A stretch of 33,517 nucleotides of DNA from Mycolicibacterium vaccae NBRC 14118 = CIP 105934 (GTDB taxonomy: Bacteria > Actinomycetota > Actinomycetes > Mycobacteriales > Mycobacteriaceae). The translations under genes and the position numbers were made by a program. A model generated the notes under the pieces. The model saw only the letters and a list, made by a program, of their open reading frames with translations. It made no database searches and was not told the DNA's origin. How positions within the stretch are numbered: position 1 is the first letter of the stretch; every line of letters begins with the position of its first letter. The stretch is taken from assembly GCF_001552715.1 (NCBI RefSeq), contig NZ_BCRS01000057.1, positions 1 through 33,517 on the forward strand. Direction: 5' to 3'. Shown here piece after piece: positions 17,362-25,788 of the stretch.

Positions 17362-18291
17362 TCAGGTCTGGGCGGTGCGCGGGATCAGGTTTCCCCGGGG
17401 CCGCAGCACCAGCACGAGCACGCCGGCCAGCACGACGCCGACGAGGTTGACCGCGAGCTGCGCGGCCGACTGGGCCGCGACGTCCCAGTGCCCGAGGATG
17501 CCCGCGACGGCGGCAAATCCGGCGGCGGGAACCGTGGTGACGGAGATGAAGACCCCGACGAGCGCGGCCGATTTCGACGACATCAGCGACAGCATGCCCG
17601 CGGCGCCGGCCAGCAGCGCGACCACGAACGAGATCGGTCCCACCTGGAAGATGAAGTCGACGTCGTGGATGTCGCCGATGGTGTCGAAGCTCAGCCAGCC
17701 GACCGCCCTTCCGGCGAGGGTGAGCAGCGCGGTGATGCCCATCGCGGCAGGGAAACCGGCCAGCAGCGCGATGGCCGCCCGCCGGGCGAGGTCGGCCCGG
17801 CGGGTCACCAGAGCCACCGACAGCGCTGCCAGCGGCCCGAATTCGGGTCCGAGCACCATCGCGCCGACGACGGTGATCATCGAGTCGGTGACCGCGCCGA
17901 TCGCCGCCAGCAGGCACGCCAGCGTGAGGAAGGTCATGAACGTCACCGACAACGTCGACTCCTCGCGGGTGCGGGCGATCAGCTCGTCCCAGATGAGTGC
18001 GTCGGCGGGGTCGCCGTCGGCTTGGTCTTCGGCCTCGTGTGCCCTGGTGGACAGCACGGTGTCGAGCACCGTCAGCGTGATGGCACCGCGGTGCTGGGCG
18101 TCGAGGTGCTTGAGCTCCTTGATCAGGTTGTTGGCGCACTCCCGCGCGATGTCGGCGCAGATCTCGTCGCCGGCCGGATCGAGCGACGCGCCGGGGTAGA
18201 TCAGGATGTGCGCGACGCCGACCTCCCGCCGCAACACGGCCAGTACCTGGTCGCGCATGTCCCCGGGAACGATCACCCGCAAATGCAGCAC
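17362..18291 (-). CDS. DUF389 family multi-pass membrane protein
   Basis: About 309 residues. An N-terminal soluble ferredoxin-like region (LHLRVIVPGDMRDQVLAVLRRE and on) precedes the DUF389 membrane domain. The hallmark is ITVVGAMVLGPEFGPLAALSVAL in the second helix region (key core: GAMVLGPEFGPL), followed by four or five further hydrophobic segments and a short RPRGNL tail. The function is unknown; transport has been suggested for the family. The start is uncertain: GTG at 18291 (VLHLRV) fits the family start, while the open frame extends to a TTG at 18330 with no clear ribosome site for either. It diverges from the DeoR operon and lies 43 bases upstream of the DUF2126 gene, so readthrough into that cassette is possible. 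Confidence 0.83.
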   Translation of the reverse strand: MLHLRVIVPGDMRDQVLAVLRREVGVAHILIYPGASLDPAGDEICADIARECANNLIKELKHLDAQHRGAITLTVLDTVLSTRAHEAEDQADGDPADALIWDELIARTREESTLSVTFMTFLTLACLLAAIGAVTDSMITVVGAMVLGPEFGPLAALSVALVTRRADLARRAAIALLAGFPAAMGITALLTLAGRAVGWLSFDTIGDIHDVDFIFQVGPISFVVALLAGAAGMLSLMSSKSAALVGVFISVTTVPAAGFAAVAGILGHWDVAAQSAAQLAVNLVGVVLAGVLVLVLRPRGNLIPRTAQT

Positions 18292-18354
18292 CGGCGCCAG
18301 TAAACCGGCTGACGAACCGGAATTGACCAATTGGCGTGGAAATGTGGCGTCTCC

Positions 18355-18372
18355 ACACGATCGTGTTATAGA
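18355..18372 (+). promoter_or_regulatory. Palindrome and -10-like element in the divergent DUF389/DeoR region
   Basis: ACACGATCGTGT (18355-18366) is a perfect 12-bp palindrome. It abuts TATAGA (18367-18372), a plausible -10 for the plus-strand operon; the opposite strand reads TATAAC for the DUF389 gene. TGTGG (18343-18347) and CCACA (18353-18357) form a further inverted repeat. No convincing -35 is seen. Confidence 0.4.
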
Positions 18373-18387
18373 TTCACACCCCTCACC

Positions 18388-18445
18388 CAGAAATCCCAGA
18401 GATTCTGAGACCCGGCATGGGGTTTCTGTGAATTTTGAACAGAAA
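18388..18445 (+). promoter_or_regulatory. Putative DeoR operator: four TTCTG/CAGAA half-sites
   Basis: CAGAAA (18388-18393) faces ATTCTG (18402-18407), and TTTCTGT (18423-18429) faces ACAGAAA (18439-18445). The second pair is a perfect 7-bp inverted repeat with a 9-base spacer. It overlaps the AGAAAG ribosome site of the repressor gene. Two pairs of the same half-site in 58 bases suggest cooperative autoregulation. Confidence 0.55.
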
Positions 18446-18452
18446 GTGTGTC

Positions 18453-19268
18453 GTGACCTTAGACGTGAAGACCCGCAGGGAGCGGATCGAACAACGTGTC
18501 CGGTCCGCCCGCGAGATCAACTTCGCCGACCTGGCCGCGGAGTTCGACGTGTCCGAGATGACGATCCGCCGCGACGTCGAGGTGCTGGAAGGCCTCGGCG
18601 TGCTGCGCCGGGTGGTCGGCGGCGCAATCGCGGTGCAGGGCAAGGACACCGAGCCGTCGTTCGCGACCCGGGTGGCCGACGCCGCGCAGGAGAAGATCCA
18701 CATCGCCGACGTCGTGGCCGACCTGATCGGCGTCAACGAGACGCTGATCCTGGACTCGGGCAGCACCGCGCTGGCCGTGGCCAATTCGCTCAAGGGCCGC
18801 GGCCTCGGCCTGACGGTCGTCACGCCGAGCGTGCTGGCCGCGCTGGCCCTGGTCGACGAGCCGGACACCACCGTGATGCTCACCGGCGGGGAGCTGCGCG
18901 CCGGTGAACTGAGCCTGATCGGGCCCACCGCCGAGGACATGCTGGCCAACTACAACTGCGACACCTATGTGATGGGCGTGGCCGGTATCGACGGCGACCG
19001 CGGGATCTCCGACTACCACCAGGCCGAGAGCCGGGTGAAGCGCGCGGCCAGCCGGCGGGCCGACCGCGTGATCGTGGCGGCGGACAAGAGCAAGCTCGGC
19101 CGCGTCACCTTCGTCAGCATCACCGCGCTGGCCCATGTTCAGACCATCGTCAGCGACGGACCACCGGACCACCCCGCACTGGTCGCCGCCCGCGAAGCCG
19201 GCGTCGAAGTGATCTGTGTTGCCGGACAAGACGATTCATCCGTACAGGCGGCCGGAGGGCGGCGATGA
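18453..19268 (+). CDS. DeoR-family transcriptional repressor of the carbohydrate operon
   Basis: A 271-residue DeoR-type regulator. The N-terminal helix-turn-helix contains INFADLAAEFDVSEMTIRRD (residues 22-41) followed by the family hinge RRVVGGAIAV. The C-terminal DeoRC sensor (about 75-255) has LILDSGSTALAVANSL, MLTGGELRAGELSLIGP, GVAGIDGDRGISDYHQAES and VIVAADKSKLGR. It should bind a phosphorylated sugar derivative produced by the operon's kinase. GTG at 18453 is preferred because AGAAAG lies 6 bases upstream; a TTG at 18435 and a GTG at 18465 are alternatives. It overlaps the kinase gene by ATGA. Repeated half-sites just upstream point to autoregulation of the whole operon. Confidence 0.9.
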   Translation: MTLDVKTRRERIEQRVRSAREINFADLAAEFDVSEMTIRRDVEVLEGLGVLRRVVGGAIAVQGKDTEPSFATRVADAAQEKIHIADVVADLIGVNETLILDSGSTALAVANSLKGRGLGLTVVTPSVLAALALVDEPDTTVMLTGGELRAGELSLIGPTAEDMLANYNCDTYVMGVAGIDGDRGISDYHQAESRVKRAASRRADRVIVAADKSKLGRVTFVSITALAHVQTIVSDGPPDHPALVAAREAGVEVICVAGQDDSSVQAAGGRR

Positions 19269-20767
19269 GCAGATACACCATCGGTGTCGACATCGGCACC
19301 ACCGGCACCAAGACGGTGCTGCTCGACACGGCCGCAGCGGATGGTGCCGGGCTGGTGGCCACTGCGAGCCGGGAGACCGCCCTGCACTCCCCCGCGCCGG
19401 GCTTCGCCGAGGCCGACACCGCGCAGTGGTACCGCAACGTCGTCGAGTCGGTTCGCGAGGTGGTGGCCACCAGCGGCGTGGCGCCCGAGGAGATCGGCGC
19501 CCTGGCCACCTCCGGCATGGTGCCGGCCGTCGTCCCGGTCGACGCGGCGGGAAACCCGTTGCGGCACGCGATACTTCAGAACGACGCCCGCGCCCACCGT
19601 GAGGTCGCCGCGCTGGCCGAGACACTCGCCGGCACCGACCTGGTGAGCCTGACGGGGTCGGCACTGACCCAGCAGTCGGTGGCGCCCACCACGGTGTGGC
19701 TGCGCGAGCACGAACCCGAGGTGTACGCCAAGACCGCGCACTGGACCGGCTCCTACGACTGGGTGCTGTCCGCGCTGGGCGCACCGGTCCACGTCGAACA
19801 GAACTGGGCGCTGGAGTCGGGCCTGTTCGAGATCGACGGAGACCTGGCGACCGACGTCCTGCGCGCAGCCGACCTCGACGCCGCCACCCTGGCCCCGATC
19901 CGCCGTCCCGGCACCCGGGTCGGCGAACTGAGTGCCCGCGCCGCGGCGGAGACCGGCCTGCGGGTCGGCACCGCACTCGTGGTCGGCGGGGCCGACCACG
20001 TGCTGTCGGCGTTCGCAGCCGGGGTCAACGATCCCGGCGACGCGCTGGTGAAACTCGGTGGAGCGGGCGACATCCTGGTCGCCAGCGACACCAAGGTCGT
20101 CGACGAACGCCTGTACCTGGACGCCCACCCGGTGCCCGGCCACTGGCTGCCCAACGGCTGCATGGCCACCAGCGGCAGCCTGATCCGGTGGTTCCAGGCA
20201 TTGATCGGCGGCCCGCACGCGGTGGAGCTGACCGCACTCGACGACGAGGCCGCCGCACGCCCGCCCGCCGAGATCCTGTGCCTGCCCTACTTCCTCGGCG
20301 AGAAGAGCCCGCTGCACGACCCGGACCTGCGCGGCGTCTTCGCCGGCATGCACCTCGGGCACACCAGGGCGGACATGTACCGCTCGGTGCTGGAGGCGAT
20401 CGCGTTCGGGTTCCGTCACCACGTCGAGGTCTTCGGCGAGATCGGCATCCCGTTCACCCGCGTGATGATCACCAACGGCGGCTCCAAATCGACTCTGTGG
20501 AAACAGATTCACGCCGATGTGCTGGGCCATGAGATGCATCCGGTCCGCGGCCACCCCGGTGCCTCGCTGGGCGCCGCGGTGATCGCCGCGATCGGCATCG
20601 GTGCGCTCGACGACTGGTCGGACGCGGCACGCTTCATCACCCTGGACGCGCCCTACGTCCCGGATCCGGCTCGTCGCGCGGCCTACGACACCGCCTACGC
20701 CACCTGGCGTGAGCTCGGTACCGCGATGGCCCCGATCTCGCACACTCTGGCCCGCACCACCCGATGA
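19265..20767 (+). CDS. FGGY-family carbohydrate kinase (xylulokinase-like)
   Basis: A 500-residue cytoplasmic kinase that phosphorylates a sugar or polyol with ATP. The N-terminal phosphate-binding loop is GVDIGTTGTKTVLLD (7-21). A xylulokinase-like segment, GMVPAVVPVDAAGNPLRHAI with QNDARA at 105-110, follows. The probable catalytic base is D244 in GGADHVLSAF, and the C-terminal FGGY signature is NGGSKSTLWKQIHADVLG with the GASLGAA adenosine loop. The tryptophan seen in the LWnDaRa motif of true xylulokinases is Q here, so the substrate may differ from D-xylulose. The ATG overlaps the repressor stop (ATGA). The ABC transporter genes start 16 bases downstream. Family is certain; substrate is not. 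Confidence 0.92.
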   Translation: MSRYTIGVDIGTTGTKTVLLDTAAADGAGLVATASRETALHSPAPGFAEADTAQWYRNVVESVREVVATSGVAPEEIGALATSGMVPAVVPVDAAGNPLRHAILQNDARAHREVAALAETLAGTDLVSLTGSALTQQSVAPTTVWLREHEPEVYAKTAHWTGSYDWVLSALGAPVHVEQNWALESGLFEIDGDLATDVLRAADLDAATLAPIRRPGTRVGELSARAAAETGLRVGTALVVGGADHVLSAFAAGVNDPGDALVKLGGAGDILVASDTKVVDERLYLDAHPVPGHWLPNGCMATSGSLIRWFQALIGGPHAVELTALDDEAAARPPAEILCLPYFLGEKSPLHDPDLRGVFAGMHLGHTRADMYRSVLEAIAFGFRHHVEVFGEIGIPFTRVMITNGGSKSTLWKQIHADVLGHEMHPVRGHPGASLGAAVIAAIGIGALDDWSDAARFITLDAPYVPDPARRAAYDTAYATWRELGTAMAPISHTLARTTR

Positions 20768-20783
20768 AAGGAACAGCACTGTA

Positions 20784-22106
20784 ATGAGATTCGCTCAAAT
20801 CCCCACCCAAAGGCGGCGCGGCAAGACCCGTACCGCCTTCCTCGCGATGTTCGCCGCCGGCGCGCTGGCGCTGTCGGCCTGCGCCGGCAGCGGCGGACCG
20901 GAACAAGCCGAGTCCACCGGTAGCGGTGAGGTGCCCACCGACGTCTCGGGCACCGTGCGAATCCTGATGGAGAACGTGCCGGACACCGACATCGTCAAGT
21001 CGATGGTGGCCGACTTCAACAAGGAGTACCCGGGCGTCGAGATCAACATCGAGTCGCTGACGTTCGACCAGATGCGCGACAAGCTGGTGTCGTCGTTCCA
21101 GTCGTCGTCGCCGACCTACGACCTGATCGTCGTCGACAACCCGTGGATGGTCGACTTCGCCAACGCGAACTTCCTGCAGCCGCTCGATTCCCGCATCGAC
21201 AGCACCCCCGACTACGACGCCGGCGACTTCTTCAAGCCGTTGACCGACATCACCACCGTCGACGGGACCCGCTACGGCGTGCCTTTCTACAACTACGCGC
21301 TCGGATACCTGTACAACAGCGACGATCTCGCTGCTGCCGACCAGCAGGTGCCGACGACACTCGACGAACTGGTCAGCACCAGCAAGGCGCTCAAGAGCGG
21401 CGACCGGGCCGGCATCGCGATGCAGCCGCAGCGTGGCTACAAGATCTTCGAGGAGTGGGGCAACTGGCTCTTCGCCGCGGGCGGATCGATCTACGACGCC
21501 GACGGCAACGTCACGCTGAACACCCCGGAAGCCAAGCGCGCCCTCGAGGCCTACATCGACACCTACAACACCGCCGCACCGGCCAACAGCTTGAGCTGGG
21601 GTATGGACGAGGCGCAGCGTTCGGTGTCGGCGAACCAGGCCGCGTCGATGATCAACTACAACTGGCAGCTGCCGGCCCTCAACGAACCGGGCTCCGGTCC
21701 CGCGGCCGGCAAGATCAAGCTCGCCACCATCCCCGGCGGCAAGCAGGTGCTGGGCTCGTGGAGCTGGGCGATCCCGGCGAACTCGGCCACGCCCGACGCG
21801 GCATGGGCGTTCGTCTCCTGGATCACCGCCAAGCCCAACGACGTCGTGCGCACCGAGAAGGGTGGCGCGGCGATCCGCAAGAGCACGCTGCAGGATCCTG
21901 CAGTGCTGCAGGGACAGTTCGGTGAGGAGTACTACCGGACCGTCGAGCAGCTGCTCGCCGACGCGGCGCCGTTGACCCAGGGACCCAGCGGCGAGGAGAT
22001 GATCCAGGCCGTCGGTACCGAGCTCAACGAGGCGGTCGCCGGCAAGAAGAGCGTCGAGGACGCTCTGGCCGCCGCACAGGCCGAGGCCGAAAAGATCCAG
22101 GGCTAG
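20784..22106 (+). CDS. ABC transporter extracellular solute-binding lipoprotein (CUT1 type)
   Basis: A 440-residue solute-binding protein of the MalE/UgpB-like family that captures a carbohydrate outside the membrane. The signal peptide has a basic start (QRRRGKTR) and a hydrophobic stretch AFLAMFAAGALA. It ends in lipobox LSAC with lipidated Cys33. The mature part opens VSGTVRILMENVPDTDIVKS and includes YDLIVVDNPWMVDFA and a C-terminal Ala/Glu-rich helix. ATG at 20784 is chosen because AAAGGA lies 11 bases upstream and the signal peptide begins here; the frame is open further back into the kinase gene. The next gene starts within 55 bases. The ligand is unknown. Confidence 0.93.
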   Translation: MRFAQIPTQRRRGKTRTAFLAMFAAGALALSACAGSGGPEQAESTGSGEVPTDVSGTVRILMENVPDTDIVKSMVADFNKEYPGVEINIESLTFDQMRDKLVSSFQSSSPTYDLIVVDNPWMVDFANANFLQPLDSRIDSTPDYDAGDFFKPLTDITTVDGTRYGVPFYNYALGYLYNSDDLAAADQQVPTTLDELVSTSKALKSGDRAGIAMQPQRGYKIFEEWGNWLFAAGGSIYDADGNVTLNTPEAKRALEAYIDTYNTAAPANSLSWGMDEAQRSVSANQAASMINYNWQLPALNEPGSGPAAGKIKLATIPGGKQVLGSWSWAIPANSATPDAAWAFVSWITAKPNDVVRTEKGGAAIRKSTLQDPAVLQGQFGEEYYRTVEQLLADAAPLTQGPSGEEMIQAVGTELNEAVAGKKSVEDALAAAQAEAEKIQG

Positions 22107-22158
22107 CCCTGTGCCCGAACCGGAAACCGACCACCCCGCGAAAGGAGCGAGACCGACC

Positions 22159-23034
22159 GTGAAGTCACCTCTGAGGTTTCAGCACGGGATGGTCGCCCCC
22201 CTCGCCGCCCTCTTCGTCGGGGTGGTCGGTTTCCCCCTGATCTACGCCGCCTATCTCAGCGTCACCGACTACAAGCTGACCGATCGCGGAGCACCTACCG
22301 TGGTCGGCGCCGACAACTACCTCGCGACGTTCTCCGACGGTGCGTTCTGGGGTGCGTTCGGCACGACCGCGCTCTACGTCCTGGTGGCCGTCGGGTTTGA
22401 GTTGGTGATCGGGCTGGCCATCGCGCTGGCGCTGCAGAAGCAGCGGTGGGCAAAGGATCTCACCCGCGCGATGCTGCTGGCGCCGATGTTCATCACCCCG
22501 ATCGCGGTCGGGCTGACGTTCCGGTTCCTGCTCAACGACCAGCTCGGGGCGATCCCGGCGATGCTGGACGGGCTCGGGATCGAGTACGACTTCTTCGGGC
22601 CCGGCCGTGCCCTGTACACCCTCGCGTTCATCGACGTCTGGCAGTGGACACCGTTCATGGTGCTGCTGCTGCTCGCCGGCCTGGAGTCGATTCCCAAGGA
22701 ACCGCTCGACGCCGCGCGCGTCGACGGCGCCGGCGGCCTGTATGTGTTGCGACGGGTCACGCTGCCGCTGCTCGCACCGGTGCTCGTGGTCGCGATCCTG
22801 TTGCGCAGCCTGGACGCCATGAAGGTCTTCGAGTATGTGTTCGCCACCACCCGCGGTGGGCCCGGCACCGAAACCGAGACGCTGCAGTACTTCATCTACC
22901 AGACCGGCATCCAGTTCTTCCGGCTCGGCTCGGCATCCTCGATGGCGTTCATCGTGATGGTGGTCGTGCTGGCGGTCATCGTGATCGCATTCCGACGGAT
23001 GGAGAAGACGCGCAGACAGGAGGCAGCGCGATGA
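22159..23034 (+). CDS. ABC sugar transporter permease (MalF/UgpA type)
   Basis: A 291-residue inner-membrane permease with about six membrane segments, starting with MVAPLAALFVGVVGFPLIYA at 11-30. The cytoplasmic EAA loop that docks on the ATPase is EPLDAARVDGAGGLYVLRRVTLPLL at 181-205 (key residues E, AA, DGA, LP). I prefer GTG at 22159 because AAAGGAG sits 11 bases upstream, the same arrangement as the binding-protein gene; GTG at 22111 would add 16 hydrophilic residues. The stop overlaps the next permease start by ATGA. It pairs with the second permease as the heterodimeric pore. Confidence 0.92.
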   Translation: MKSPLRFQHGMVAPLAALFVGVVGFPLIYAAYLSVTDYKLTDRGAPTVVGADNYLATFSDGAFWGAFGTTALYVLVAVGFELVIGLAIALALQKQRWAKDLTRAMLLAPMFITPIAVGLTFRFLLNDQLGAIPAMLDGLGIEYDFFGPGRALYTLAFIDVWQWTPFMVLLLLAGLESIPKEPLDAARVDGAGGLYVLRRVTLPLLAPVLVVAILLRSLDAMKVFEYVFATTRGGPGTETETLQYFIYQTGIQFFRLGSASSMAFIVMVVVLAVIVIAFRRMEKTRRQEAAR

Positions 23035-23846
23035 CGCGCAGCTCTGTGGTCACCGTCCTGCGGGTGGCACTGCTGTGGGCCGCGGGCATCTCGGTGCTCT
23101 TCCCCATCGTCTGGATCGCACTGGCCAGTGTGAAAACGGCCGAGCAGCTCAATGATCCGTTCCTGATCGCGTTCACGCCGAACTTCGATAGCTGGCACAA
23201 CGTGCTGGCCTCCGGCATTCTCGGCGCCGCCGGACGCAGCGCACTGGTCGCGCTGGTCACCGTCGGCATCAGCGTCGTGGTCGGCAGCATGGGCGCCTAC
23301 GCCATCGCGCGCTACCGGGCCGGCGGCACCCTCACCAAGTTCGGCATGCTCGCCGCCCAGGTGCTGCCGCCGGCAGTGCTGGTCTTCCCGTTCCTGACGA
23401 TGGCCTACGCGCTGCGCCTGACCGACACGCTCATCCCGGTGATCTTCGCGCACCTGAGTTTCGTTCTGCCCGTGGTGACCTGGTTCCTGATCGGCTTCTT
23501 CGAGGCCGTCCCGAGGTCGCTGGAGGAACAGGCCCAGGTCGACGGGTTCAGCAGGTTCGCGGCGTTCCGGATGGTGGTGCTGCCGCAGGTCTATCCGGGC
23601 ATCGGCGCGGCGGCGATCTTCGGGTTCACGCTGTCGTGGAACGACTTGTTCTACGGACTCATCCTGGCTCCCGGTAAGGCGGCGATCCTGCCGGTGGCCA
23701 TCGCAGGTTTCAACACGTTCCGCGGGGTACAGATCGGCTCGATGAGCGCGGCGATCCTCATCGCGGTCGTCCCCGTCGTCATCGCGAGCTTCTTCATCCA
23801 ACGCAAGCTGGTGCAGGGCATCAGCGGCGGCGCGGTGAAGTTCTAG
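23031..23846 (+). CDS. ABC sugar transporter permease (MalG/UgpE type)
   Basis: A 271-residue permease with six predicted membrane segments; the first is around 9-33. The region ALVALVTVGISVVVGSMGAYAIARY (72-95) is the typical MalG-type core, and the EAA loop is PRSLEEQAQVDGFSRFAAFR at 161-180. The C-terminal segment ends QRKLVQGISGGAVKF, a tail shared by the family (the KGxxxGAVKG-like ending). The ATG has AGGAGG upstream and overlaps the first permease gene (ATGA). The substrate is that of the operon's binding protein. Confidence 0.94.
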   Translation: MTRSSVVTVLRVALLWAAGISVLFPIVWIALASVKTAEQLNDPFLIAFTPNFDSWHNVLASGILGAAGRSALVALVTVGISVVVGSMGAYAIARYRAGGTLTKFGMLAAQVLPPAVLVFPFLTMAYALRLTDTLIPVIFAHLSFVLPVVTWFLIGFFEAVPRSLEEQAQVDGFSRFAAFRMVVLPQVYPGIGAAAIFGFTLSWNDLFYGLILAPGKAAILPVAIAGFNTFRGVQIGSMSAAILIAVVPVVIASFFIQRKLVQGISGGAVKF

Positions 23847-23869
23847 GCATAGATAGGTTTTTGCGCACC

Positions 23870-24931
23870 ATGGCAACCGTTCGCTTCTCCGGCGTCAACA
23901 AGGCGTACGGAAACACCTCTGTCGTCAGCGACCTCGACCTCGAGCTGCCCGACGGATCCTTCACCGTGCTCGTCGGCCCGTCGGGCTGTGGCAAGTCGAC
24001 CTCGCTGCGCATGCTGGCCGGCCTGGAGACCGTCACCTCCGGCACCATCACCATCGGCGACCGGGACGTCACCCACCTGCAGCCGCGCGACCGCGACATC
24101 GCGATGGTGTTCCAGAACTACGCTCTCTACCCGCACCTGACGGTCGCCGAGAACATCGCATTCCCGTTGCGTGCCACCAAGACACCGCGGGGCCAGGCAC
24201 TTGCCCGGGCCGCCGAGATCGCCGAGTCGCTGGGTCTGGCGAAACTGCTGAACCGCAAGCCCAAAGACCTCAGCGGCGGCCAGCAGCAGCGGGTCGCCAT
24301 CGGCCGGGCGATCATCCGTGAGCCCTCGGTGTTCCTGTTCGACGAGCCGCTGAGCAACCTCGACGCCAAGCTGCGGGTGGAGACCCGCACCGAGCTTCTG
24401 CAGATCCAGCGGCGCCTCGGCATCACCTCGGTCTACGTCACCCACGACCAGGAAGAGGCGATGACGCTGTCGGACCGCATGGTGGTGATGCGCGACGGCC
24501 AGATCGCCCAGCAGGGCACGCCGCAGGAGGTGTACGCCCGTCCCGCAGACACTTTCGTCGCGGCGTTCGTCGGCAGCCCGAAGATGAACCTGATCGACGG
24601 CGAGGTCTCGGGCACCGCGTTCACGATGGCCGACGGATTCAGCCTGGCCGTGGATCAGACGACCGCCGCCGGCCCCGTGACTCTGGGTGTGCGGCCCGAC
24701 GACCTGCTGCCCACCGTCTCCGACGGCGACGGGGCGGCCCGGGTGATCCTGATCGAACATCTGGGCCCGCGCGCCATCGTCACGATCGACGCGCGCGGCA
24801 CCGAACTGACCAGCGTGGTGGAGACCTCGCGGCTGTCGGGCATCTCCGAGGGCACCGCCGTCGACCTGGCCGTCCGCCCCGGCGCGACCCACCTCTTCGA
24901 CACCACCACCGGCCGACGTCTTGTCGGCTGA
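23870..24931 (+). CDS. ABC sugar transporter ATP-binding protein (MsmK/UgpC type)
   Basis: A 353-residue ATPase energising the CUT1 transporter. Walker A is GPSGCGKST (36-44), the Q-loop is FQNYALYPH, the signature is LSGGQQQR (134-141), Walker B is VFLFDEP (154-160), and the H-loop is VTHDQEEA with H192. A C-terminal TOBE-type regulatory region is at about 240-345. ATG at 23870 begins the family-typical MATVRFSGVNKAYG; a TTG at 23861 is closer to the AGG at 23854-23857 and cannot be excluded. The dedicated ATPase means this operon encodes a full importer. It is followed after 29 bases by the SDR gene. Confidence 0.94.
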   Translation: MATVRFSGVNKAYGNTSVVSDLDLELPDGSFTVLVGPSGCGKSTSLRMLAGLETVTSGTITIGDRDVTHLQPRDRDIAMVFQNYALYPHLTVAENIAFPLRATKTPRGQALARAAEIAESLGLAKLLNRKPKDLSGGQQQRVAIGRAIIREPSVFLFDEPLSNLDAKLRVETRTELLQIQRRLGITSVYVTHDQEEAMTLSDRMVVMRDGQIAQQGTPQEVYARPADTFVAAFVGSPKMNLIDGEVSGTAFTMADGFSLAVDQTTAAGPVTLGVRPDDLLPTVSDGDGAARVILIEHLGPRAIVTIDARGTELTSVVETSRLSGISEGTAVDLAVRPGATHLFDTTTGRRLVG

Positions 24932-24960
24932 GCAGAAAAGATAGGAAACGAGTAGCACAG

Positions 24961-25731
24961 ATGACGAGAACTGTCGTGGTGACCGGCGCGGGCTCCGGTA
25001 TCGGACGCGCAATCGCCGACACACTGGCCCAAAGGGATTGGCGGGTGGTCGTCACCGATGTCGACGGCGGGGCCGCGGCCGAGGTCGCAGCGGCACTGCC
25101 GAATCCGACGGCCGGGCATGAGTCGGCGCCGCTGGACGTCACCTCCCCCGAGGCGGCTGCCGCCGTCGCGTCCGACATCGCCGGACGGTTCGGGCTGGAC
25201 GCGTGGGTGAGCAACGCCGGGATCTCGTTCATGCACCGCTTCCTCGACGCGCCGGTCGAGCGCTACGAGCAGACCCTCGACGTCAACCTCAAGGGCGTCT
25301 TCATCTGCGGCCAGGCCGCCGCGCGGGAGATGGTGCGCGCGGGAACGCGCGGGATGATCGTCAACACCGCGTCGATGGCAGGCAAGCAGGGCCGGGTGCC
25401 CTTTCTGGCGGACTACGTCGCGTCGAAGTTCGGCGTCGTCGGCCTGACCCAGGCGATGGCCTGCGAACTGGGCGAGCACGGCATCACCGTGAACTGCGTG
25501 TGCCCCGGCTTCGTCGAGACTCCCATGCAGTCAAGGGAATTGGAGTGGGAAGCCGAGTTGCGGGGCACCACCCCCGACGGTGTGCGTGCGATGATGATCG
25601 CCGACACGCCGCTGGGCCGGCTGGAACAGCCCGAGGACGTCGCCCGCGCGGTCGCGTTCCTGCTCTCCGAGGACGCCCGTTTCATCACCGGTGAGGCGCT
25701 GGCCGTCAACGGCGGCGCCTACATGGACTGA
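24961..25731 (+). CDS. NAD-dependent short-chain dehydrogenase of the carbohydrate operon
   Basis: A 256-residue classical SDR. TGAGSGIG is at 8-15, Asp33 at the end of the second strand favours NAD+, NAG is at 85-87, N109 lies in DVNLKG, and the catalytic S138, Y152 and K156 (YVASK) are present. PGFVETPM and a C-terminal ITGEALAVNGGAYMD complete the pattern. In this setting it probably oxidises a polyol or sugar to a keto-sugar that the FGGY kinase can use, as in other polyol operons. The exact substrate is unknown. ATG at 24961 is the family start. Confidence 0.9.
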   Translation: MTRTVVVTGAGSGIGRAIADTLAQRDWRVVVTDVDGGAAAEVAAALPNPTAGHESAPLDVTSPEAAAAVASDIAGRFGLDAWVSNAGISFMHRFLDAPVERYEQTLDVNLKGVFICGQAAAREMVRAGTRGMIVNTASMAGKQGRVPFLADYVASKFGVVGLTQAMACELGEHGITVNCVCPGFVETPMQSRELEWEAELRGTTPDGVRAMMIADTPLGRLEQPEDVARAVAFLLSEDARFITGEALAVNGGAYMD

Positions 25732-25788
25732 GCTCCGCACCGAACGCCCTCACTCACCACACTTCACCGCAAGAGAAAGGCATCAGAA

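Noticed and set aside
15183..17450. 755-codon plus-strand open frame opposite the DUF2126 gene
   Set aside because: Same kind of antisense shadow; the minus frame has intact catalytic motifs.
6281..18334. CCAATTGG core occurring both upstream of the ArsR gene (6283-6290) and upstream of the DUF389 gene (18327-18334) as a shared regulon site
   Set aside because: The match is only 8 bases and flanks differ; chance cannot be excluded without a genome scan.
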